A stretch of 63,962 nucleotides of DNA, taken from Perkinsus olseni (taxonomy: Eukaryota > Perkinsozoa > Perkinsida). A program made the translations under genes and the position numbers. The DNA lies in contig JABANN010000131.1 of assembly GCA_013115125.1 (NCBI GenBank), forward strand, positions 1-63,962, given 5' to 3'. Shown piece by piece: positions 56,524-63,962 of the stretch. Below the pieces are notes generated by a model, which was not told the DNA's origin, did not search any database, and saw nothing but the letters and a program-made list of their open reading frames with translations. Every line of letters starts with the position of its first letter. Position 1 is the stretch's first letter.

Positions 56524-58552
56524 ATGTTCTTCGGCAGTGGTGGTATGTTCGGTGAGGATTTCGGCGGCGGCCGAGGCCCCGGAGGGCCTTCGAAAAAGGC
56601 GGACACGCAGAAGCTCTATGACGTCCTCGGGGTTGGCAAGAACGCCAGTTCGTCGGATATTAAGAAAGCGTGAGTCGAAGAGGTATCTTTTGGGTCTGTG
56701 TAAAGCCAGCTTCAACCTTAGATACCGAAAGTTGGCGATGCAACACCATCCTGATAAAGGAGGGGATGAGGAGCAGTTCAAGCTCATCACGAAAGCATAT
56801 GAGATTCTTAGTGATGATGAGAAACGAAGAAGATACGATCAATTCGGAGAGGAGGGAGTCGATTCTGACGGTAAGAACACGGGCCTACGTCTTGCAAAGT
56901 TCCATACGTTCCGATTTAGGTGGTATGGCCCACGCAACTGATATTTTCGACATGATGTTCGGCGGTGGCGGTAGACGAGGAGGGGGAGGAGGTCGGCGTA
57001 GAGGCGACGACGTCCAGCACATTTTGGAGGTGCCCTTGAAGCAGCTTTACACTGGGGCTACTCGGAAGCTGATGATTAACCGAGTGGTGGTCGACAAGGA
57101 CGTACCGGTTACCACTTGTAACGCGTGTGATGGCCAAGGGGCGACTGTGAAGGTCATCAGAATGGGACCGATGATTCAACAGGTGGGCTCGGGCTTAGGC
57201 GACGATCTCACCAGCTTCGCTCCGCTGATTATAATCGACGAGGATATTCTAGGATTCGACGGGTCCTTCTAGCCGTACTGTGACGGGGATTGCTAGTGTT
57301 GAACAGAATGCTCCTCGCGAATTACCGAACGAGCTCTGGGTGCTACGCGGTGTGGTGACCATGCTGGGGACAGCGCGCATCGCGATACACTCACTGAAGT
57401 CCAAGTTGTCATTTTTGTCTTTCCACTGGCGGAAAAATCGCAGTTCACTCGTCATGGATGAGGCTCAAGCGAACGAGGAGTAGGAGGGCCGATGGATTTC
57501 CTTATGAGACCCCTGGAGGATTTTGGGTAGAAAAACAGAAACGCCGAACGTTTCTTCCCGGCAGTTTATCGGTTGTATTGCAATTTTTCCCTGCATATAG
57601 CTGACAAGTAACAGGCCCCGCGTCACTATGAATGACCTCGCTGGGTTAGGGCCGAGAGGTCCTCTCGCAGCCTCTTCGGTGCTACCAGGATTTTCGGTGG
57701 CGACGCGCAAGGGGAGAAGAAGAATTTCTTTATCGTCTGGGTTGTGTGGTGCGCTGCGAGGCTTAGTAGAATTATATATTTTGGATTTTTGTTACGGTAT
57801 TTGTATCTTGAGCTCACCCTTGCCAGATATGGATATCACATTCAGTATCGTTCTGATGTCAGTTACAATCGCCGTGCCGCCAGTGTCAAGGACAAGGTCA
57901 GAGTTTCAAAACCAAACGAAGCAAAGAGATGGTGGAGGTCCACATTGAGAAGGGCATGAAGCACGGTCAGCGCATCCCCTTCCGCGGTATGGCCGATGAG
58001 AACAGCCCTGGGGTAGAGCCCGGCGACCTGATCATTCTATTGAAGCAGAAGGAAGATGATAGTGGCTTCACTAGGAAGGGCAACGACCTCTTCATCCGGC
58101 GTACGGTTACTCTGTTGGAGGCCCTCACTGGGTATACTACGGTGCTCACGCATCTGGATGACCGGAAGCTGATAATTCGGTCTAAGCCTGGGGATATTAT
58201 CAGGCCTATTGACATGACGTCAGAAAAGCATTTTTTGAAGGCTATTAAGGGGGAGGGGATGCCAACGCACAAAAATCCGTTCGTGTATGGTAATTTATTT
58301 TTGATACTGGACATAGCCTTCCCGGAAAGTCTGTCGGAGGAGGCGATGGCGAGGTTGAGAGAGGTACTTCCGGCGCCGAAAGATTCTCCGAGAATTACGA
58401 AGAAGATGGAGAAAGAATATGAGCATCATGAGCTCACCGATATGGATCCTAGCGTGAGTGCTCGGATGGGAGCGGAGACCAGTGGCGGCGAGGCCTACGA
58501 TGAGGATGAGGAGGGACCTAGGGGCCCGAGTGTTGCCTGCGCACAACAGTAG
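56524..58552 (+). CDS. Type-I DnaJ/HSP40 co-chaperone, copy 2
   Basis: 415 codons in four exons. The J-domain runs [20 protein letters not shown] to [14 protein letters not shown] (HPD kept). The zinc region again has only two motifs, CNACDGQG and CRQCQGQG, and the end is CAQQ. Introns: 56670-56721, 56871-56919 and 57183-57862. The last is 680 nt, the longest placed in this window, and splits the zinc region between MIQQ and LQSPC; it contains a GCTTCGCTCCGC motif at 57214. The first intron has GGTATCT near its donor and CTTCAACCTTAG with ATACC at its acceptor. Copy 1 lacks the 680-nt intron, so it was gained here or lost there after the duplication. Confidence 0.95.
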
Positions 58553-58689
58553 TTCCTCGAGGTAGACACACCCAAGACACTAGCTGCTACTACTCCTGCT
58601 GGTCATTACCATCAATATTGCTGTCCTATCTATTAGTACCCCTTTTTATTGTCATCATCATCATGATCGGAGCCGCGTTGTAGTAGTTA

Positions 58690-59994
58690 TGGTAGGTGGG
58701 CTGCTCATCAGGCTTGTTATTTATGATATCCAATTCGATACGTGCCCTGCGGAGCGTGCTGGTTCCGTCGATGGTCCGAGCTTCGATGCCACGCCCTGTT
58801 GGAAGCTTGCTCGCAACGTCGCCGCCGTCTGGGAGATTTTTCTCAAGTGAGCTGCTTCGCTCCGCTAGATCTCTAATGCGCTGCTCTGGCGATTCTCTGG
58901 TCTTTCCGAACCACAGTCGGTCGGGTGCTTCGTCCGTACTGTTTCGTGTGGTAGGCGATACAACGAAAACAGGAGGGGCGGAGGAGGTCGTCGGGAAGGG
59001 GAAAGAGGGTGGACCGGACCTAGTCTATGAAGGCCCATCCGTGCAGGGCGTACTGAAGGACTCTGAGAAGAAGTTTTACATGGGTGAGCTGGTTGCTGCG
59101 GATTGGATTCTTCCCGGTACTGCCATTATCAGGTCTGGGTATGGAGTGCTGCGGTATTGCCTCTTACACGGTGATGTGGGCGGAGACCATCAATCCTGGC
59201 GGTAGCAAAAGAGAGGCTCTCTTGGGAGGAAGGATATTTCCTTTCAGCTACGGCGATGCTGTTGTTTCTGCTCTGCACGCAGCTGGCCTTCTCTGTGAAG
59301 TCTCAAAGCTTGCTCGAGTAATAGCACGACCCTGGGGAGGGGTAGGAATCTTCGCTGTGCGTTAGGTACGCTGCTATGGTCAAGAACGTCACACGCATGT
59401 ACGCGCAGAAGCTGCCGGAAGGAAGCTCCACCACCTACGGCAAAGCGTGGAGGCTCTTTATTGAGACGGACGGGATGAAACGTACTACATGGGGCCGATG
59501 TAGAAAGCGCGCGCCCGGATTATTGTTCATGGCCAGGCCGAATTGATCTGGAGCCACGCGGGTCGTTGCCTCGCGGGGATGCGGCAGCAGGGAGGGTAGG
59601 GAGTGATCGGCCTGTTGGGGCGTATCTTTCGACCCTGTCTTAGGTCAGCTTCGACCAGCTCGTCCGCCTAGGGGCCTTGGAGTTTGATGTTGATGCCAAG
59701 GGAGCTGTCGTGCATGATAAGGACACCCTGGATGGTCTGGCGCCTTCTATCTTCACTAGGCGGGGCGAGCAGCGACACACAGCTAGTGATTCGGAGTTGG
59801 TCATCACCCAGGAGGAGGTGGAGACTACTCGAACCATCGACGCCTCGTTCGTGCCCAACGTCCGTCTTTCCGAGCTCACTACGAAGCAGCTCGAGGAAGC
59901 TTTGGTGGGCCTCTTGTTCCTCGGCTGCGTCACGACGTCACAGTTGGTCTTCTCAGGCCAAACGACCGGGGGCGCTGGGAGGGCAGAACATTAA
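58690..59994 (+). other. Unresolved coding region, one or two unknown genes
   Basis: Protein-like pieces on the plus strand: MVRASMPRPVGSLLATSPPS near 58,771 (Arg/Ser-rich, possibly a mitochondrial presequence); GGPDLVYEGPSVQGVLKDSE and KKFYMGELVAADWILPGTAI near 59,010-59,130; YAQKLPEGSSTTYGKAWRLF near 59,400; and LVRLGALEFDVDAKGAVVHD to TTKQLEEALVGLLFLGCVT near 59,660-59,940. The order suggests one multi-exon gene, but the joins are not settled and no family is recognised. The GCTTCGCTCCGC at 58854 follows a GTGAG donor-like site, so it may mark an intron. Confidence 0.4.
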
Positions 59995-60059
59995 GGCAGT
60001 TCCGTCGCGGATTGTAGGCTGGCCGGGCGCTACGACAAGGGGACAGTTCTTGTGTCATC

Positions 60060-60414
60060 GTGGGTCAGTTGTTAAACAAGGCCTCGGATACTCTCTTCTA
60101 CGGAGGGGCCTTCATCCTTGGAGGCGCTGTCCTGTTTGGACTCTTCGGCGGCAGCACTGAGGAGTATCTGAAGAGGGCTGAGGACGAACACAATAGGATG
60201 ATGTATTATTGGCCGCCTCCGGCGAGTGGAAACACCGGGGCCTTGGATCAGGTCGGGCAGGATGATGACGCCCTTCCCGCAGCAGCCCCAGCAGTACTAC
60301 GGCGGCTACGGTGCCCCTCCTCCTCCATCGCCACAGCAACAGCAGTACTACGGCGGGTACGCCCCTCCGCCGCCGCCACAAGGAGGGCCATACCCCTCAG
60401 GAGGGCAGTACTGA
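60060..60414 (+). CDS. Small membrane-like protein with Tyr/Gly/Pro/Gln tail (partial)
   Basis: Reads VGQLLNKASDTLFYGGAFIL, GGAVLFGLFGGSTEEYLKRA, EDEHNRMMYYWPPPASGN and then a tail of QQQYYGGYAPPPPPQGG type ending PSGGQY. One transmembrane-like span lies at residues 14-32. A 31-nt intron (GTCGGGC to CCGCAG) is possible before the tail. The start is not an ATG, so an upstream exon, possibly from the preceding unresolved gene, is likely. Function unknown. Confidence 0.45.
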
Positions 60415-60550
60415 AGAGACTTTTCTTGGCTGTTGTGATACTTGTGATGGCGTTGAGAGTTTCTAAAGCCACATGAGTGTTGCCGTTTCCTCCCTCCCCC
60501 GTCCACCCTTGTCGCATGCCCTTCAGTCTCGCTGGTCCACCTGTCGTCAA

Positions 60551-61449
60551 ATGGCAAAGCCGATCGTCCGGTACTACCTAACGCTGTATAACACAGTCCA
60601 AGCGCTGGGATGGGCCTACATCCTCTACGCTACTCTCGGCAGCCCGCTATTCACAGTCAGTCCAAAGGTTCTCACGGCCATGTAAGATACGTTGCGCACA
60701 GCGGAGATTTTCTCTCAGTGTCATCGTCATTTCTTAGGTATCTTTTCCAGGGCCTGGCGGTCCTGGAGGTGCTCAACGCTGCGGCAGGAATCGTGAGATC
60801 TAACTTCCTTACGACAGTAGTCCAAGTAAGTCACAGCTAGAGGTGTCAGAAAAGCTCCAGCCCCCTTCAGGTCTTCTTCAGAGACCAAGTACTTTACCTC
60901 CTCTACCGCTGCCATAGTGCCGGTATCGAGTCCCATGGCCTCCTTCCGATGGCACTTGCCTGGTCCCTGGCCGAAACCATTAGGTCCTCGCCGGGCCCTC
61001 ATCTACGTGATAATACAGCTGCCTCCTAGGTACCCCTACTTAGCGTTGCACATGAGCAGGCGGGCGCCTCCAGCTCTCACTTGGTTGCGTTACTCGTGAG
61101 TGGACGTTGTCCGTCAGTCTGCGTTGTAGTGGTAGTAGTAGGTTCTTCCTCGTCCTCTACCCTCTGGGAGTGTACGGTGAGATGAGAGTTATCTACGACG
61201 TCCTGCCGGTAGTGGAGAGAGATCACATCCTGTCCGTGGCGATGCCCAACGCCTTCAACTTCTCCTTCAACTATGCTGCATTCCTCAAGGTAACATCGAA
61301 AGATACCTCAGCGCACCGCAAAGATTTTCGCCCTTCTCACTGGCGTTCAGCTTCTCCTCTTCTTGTACCCCCTCGGCCTTCTCCTGCAGTACAAGCATAT
61401 GCTTCGTCAAAGGGCCAGGCATCTGGGCACCCCCGCTAGGCGACACTAA
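60551..61449 (+). CDS. Very-long-chain 3-hydroxyacyl-CoA dehydratase (PHS1/HACD), copy 1
   Basis: The third enzyme of the ER fatty-acid elongation cycle. 214 codons in six exons, a polytopic membrane protein. It starts KPIVRYYLTLYNTVQALGWA; then YLFQGLAVLEVLNAAAGIVR, and the catalytic segment LYPLGVYGEMRVIY. This keeps the Tyr and the Glu seven residues later that are catalytic in yeast Phs1. The end is basic (LRQRARHLGTPARRH), as expected for ER retention. Introns: 60682-60737, 60826-60870, 60984-61029, 61096-61141, 61290-61350. Intron 1 has TAAGATAC near its donor, and the next exon starts GTATCTT, so the two can pair across the intron. Intron 2 carries the CACAGCTAGAGGTGTCAG repeat. Confidence 0.95.
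60832..60849 (+). repeat. CACAGCTAGAGGTGTCAG repeat in dehydratase intron 2
   Basis: Exact 18-bp match to 16668-16685 and 43585-43602 (both minus strand). It begins 6 bp after the donor of a 45-nt intron. Confidence 0.9.
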
Positions 61450-61660
61450 CCTCACTGGCTAGTAGTAACTGGACGGTGCCTTGAGTTGACCAGCAGCCTG
61501 GATGAGTCCCTGAGATGAGTCCCTGAGCCTGGATGAGTCCTGAGTATGATAGCATGCCTTGTGTGAGACGTCTCTGGCAAGAATGGGTGGTGCTTCGGCT
61601 GGTCGCTGGTGGGTGCTATCCCTGCCTTAGTTGACTAGTTGTTGTTTTTGTGAAGAAGCC

Positions 61661-62876
61661 ATGGGGTCCCTCTCCCACTCCTACCTAATCTTCTACAACC
61701 TTGTCCAGACTCTAGGATGGAGCTACATCCTCTTTGAAGCTCTCGTTGGTCCTTTGCCGGCTCTCAGCGAGAAGGTCATCGACCCGCTGTAGGCAGGGGT
61801 GCTGAAGGTCTTCTTTCTCATGGATTTTTGTTAGGTACTTTTTCCAAGGTCTGGCTGTGCTGGAGATTTTACACTCTGTGCTTGGACTAGTGAGGGCAAA
61901 CCCTGTCATCACTACCATACAGGTAGTGGACTCAGTATTCACCGATCCCATCAATTTTATGTTACTTTTGCGACTATAATGTATCTATGCGATTTCTCCC
62001 GTTGAATACCATATTTTCCTATAATCACGCTCATACCTCTTTGAATAGACTGACCATCCAGTGAGATGATACAGTGGTGAGTTCAGAGGACCTCGACCCT
62101 ATTTGAACCAGAAGAGACCCGTTTGCTTGTTGGCATTAGTATTTTCAAAGTAATATCTCCCTTGTTCATGCTTCGCTGATAAGTTCTTAGAAAACGATTG
62201 ACGCCTAACGGACTCTGGAATTGGAAATAGCTCCTTGAAAAATCCCCAGTCGACTCATCCTCCATCGTTCGGTTGCCGTTGCACCACCACCGTCTCCCTG
62301 TAGGTTTACTCCAGAGTCCAGCTCATCTACCTGCACTACCGTTGCCGGGAGGTAGCTGATCACAGCCCCGGCCTTCTCCCCATGGTCATCGCCTGGTCCG
62401 TCACTGAGGTTGTGAGGTAGCCCTGCCACCCCTCACTACCATCGTGCTGCATCGTGCTCTCTCGCAGGTACTCCTACCTAGGTCTACATATGTCAATCGG
62501 GGCTCCGAGTTTTCTCAAGTGGCTGCGTTACACGTAAAAGCCGGCTCGTCGCTTTCCCTTCGCTGACTCCGTTTCGTCAGGCTCTTCCTCGTCCTCTACC
62601 CTCTGGGAGTGTACGGTGAGATGAGGGTCATCTACGACGTCTTGCCGGTAGTGGAGAGGGATCACATCCTGTCGGTGGCGATGCCCAACGCCTTCAACTT
62701 TTCCTTCTGCTTCGCTGCATTCCTCAAGGTGGGCTCAACCGGTCGCCACTGCCTCCTTGTCACGCTCGTTTCAGTTCCTTCTGGCCATCTACCTGCCCGG
62801 TCTTTACGTGCAGTACACTCATATGCTGCATCAGAGGAAGAAGCAGCTCGGCGGCGCCGCCAAGAAGACTCAGTAA
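61661..62876 (+). CDS. Very-long-chain 3-hydroxyacyl-CoA dehydratase (PHS1/HACD), copy 2
   Basis: A tandem paralogue with exactly the same exon phases and total length (214 codons) as copy 1. It starts MGSLSHSYLIFYNLVQTLGW; then YFFQGLAVLEILHSVLGLVR and LYPLGVYGEMRVIY with the catalytic Tyr/Glu. The end is HQRKKQLGGAAKKTQ, with dilysine-like ER signals. Introns: 61789-61834, 61923-62303 (381 nt), 62417-62467, 62534-62580, 62729-62774. Exon 5 is about 92% identical to copy 1 in DNA, while the other exons have diverged far more, which suggests gene conversion or strong local constraint. No intron repeat is shared between the copies despite conserved positions. Confidence 0.95.
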
Positions 62877-63962
62877 ATTTTCCGCTGTTATTTAGCGTGT
62901 TAGTTTGGCAGATTATTGAAAGTACACACCATCAGATTGATCCTTACCGCCCTAGAGCGTTGATAAGGGAAGGAGACGGCGAGTTGCGTTCACAGTAAAA
63001 ACGAGTGTTACTGAGGCAACCCTGACTTCTCTAAAAATGACGAGGTCAATCTAAACACGTATACCACTCCAAACGCTAATCATCGAGGATCGCAGAGATG
63101 GAGCAGACAGCCTGCGCGCAGCCGATATGAAAGGAATTCGCCCGTCACGATGAAGTGTAGCAGCATGTGCTTCTTCGACACCAGACCTCAGTTGTGTATG
63201 CAGCATAGTGTGGGCGGATATCTTCAACGTCGTGATCGAGTCGTCGGTTGATACTACACCATTTCCACACCTACTTAGTAAAACCCCAGAGCAATTAAAT
63301 AAAGCCCAGGCCAAATTAGTAGAATCCCAAAGCAATTTAGTCGGCTCGCGAGACGCATCCGGATCGTACCTCCTCCCGGCCCGGGGACTCCGGCCCATAA
63401 GTGGCGGGAGAGGCGGTGGAGCGAAGGCAGAGTACCTCCTGCCGTACTGTGAGAAGTTGCTTTAAGAAGGGGTTGAAGAGGTAACTATGCAACTGCAACT
63501 TTATTTCAATCACGCCCAAACATGGTACCCTTTTTGCTCAGCTATGTAAGGCTCGCCAGTCGGAGGCTCAATTTGAATGTTCAACGATTAAACTTTAACC
63601 CGCGATCTGTTCGCGTCCTCCACAATCAGAAGTTTCATCTATGATGAACCAATACCTGCGGTTATGCAGGGCTTGGACTATCGCGCGCATAGTAGCCTGT
63701 CCAATCAGGGCCTGATTATCGGGCGAACCATCTCAGCCAGGAAATCCGCGGAAGCTAACTTAGTACGATGGCTCCGGCCAAGGCACCAACATACATCATC
63801 ATCGTGCCTCTTAAGGAGCTCGAGAATCTGCCGTGCAGTCCCCTCAGAGTGATTGTGGCCTCCCACTGGCAAGTTTTGTCGGAGAGACCTTCTCACAACG
63901 TCGAGGATGCAGAGAAGAGCGCTCCTGCCGCGCTTGGCGGCAGCGTGACTCTGATTGCTCAA
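62877..63962. other. Right edge, no gene confirmed
   Basis: An 85-codon minus-strand frame runs off the edge at 63,962 (SALLCILDVVRRSLRQNLPV, RQILELLKRHDDDVCW). With the neighbouring frame at 63,051-63,398 it could be part of an ankyrin-style or other helical repeat protein, but this is too little to call. Near 63,290-63,350 the AAT-TTAGTA-A-AACCC pattern repeats imperfectly. Confidence 0.35.

Noticed and set aside
1-63962. CRISPR arrays, ribosomal RNA genes, LTR or virus-derived elements
   Set aside because: No spaced identical repeats, no rRNA signature and no reverse-transcriptase, integrase or capsid motif was seen in any frame.

Overview
The window looks like nuclear DNA of an alveolate protist, most likely Perkinsus or a close relative. 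This is inferred from gene style, not from a marker search. Genes are compact and lie on both strands. Most are cut into many exons by GT-AG introns of about 43-60 nt. Nearly every core gene below could be spliced by eye into one frame that closes exactly, so those models are strong; their functions come from recognised family motifs.

Layout: 1-2490 is low-complexity DNA with a 263-bp direct duplication and a decayed copy of the Pumilio 3' end. The Pumilio gene itself (-) is at 2.5-5.2 kb. Next come RPN10 (+, 6.0-8.6), SPF45/RBM17 (+, 8.9-10.1), an OSR1/SPAK-type STE20 kinase (-, 11.1-13.0), ribosomal protein uL5/RPL11 (+, 13.1-13.8), a gamma-glutamylamine cyclotransferase-like protein (-, 15.6-16.9), Hub1/UBL5 (-, 17.3-17.9), a nucleotide-sugar transporter (-, 18.0-19.0), a cyclophilin (-, 19.4-21.1) and a HAD-fold protein (+, 21.4-22.9).

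22.9-31 kb is gene-poor. It holds two diverged copies of an unknown gene, one secreted orphan and several perfect hairpins. A USP deubiquitinase with a PDZ-like insert runs across 29.6-33.4 kb (+). MED31 (+), a charged protein (+), a CCCH zinc-finger protein (-) and a small acidic protein (+) fill 35.4-39.0 kb.

The right third is dense: CstF-50 (-, 41.2-43.5), a second USP (-), an unknown helical protein (-), SYF2 (-), a second cyclophilin (-), the RNA polymerase III largest subunit RPC1 (-, 49.1-54.4), two tandem type-I DnaJ genes (+, 54.7-58.6), an unresolved stretch, and two tandem very-long-chain 3-hydroxyacyl-CoA dehydratase genes (+, 60.6-62.9). RNA-processing genes (SPF45, Hub1, SYF2, CstF-50, two cyclophilins) and ubiquitin/proteasome genes (RPN10, two USPs) are notably common, but there is no sign of operons.

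The most striking feature is the introns. Several unrelated genes carry introns built from the same short repeats: paired GTATCTT / AAGATAC arms, segments like a tRNA T-arm, a CACAGCTAGAGGTGTCAG core, and a GCTTCGCTCCGC motif. About a quarter of the exons after an acceptor begin RTAY, usually with the tyrosine codon split as NN|R-TAY. This pattern suggests introner elements, meaning repeats that insert and become introns, of several families and possibly with a shared target-site preference.
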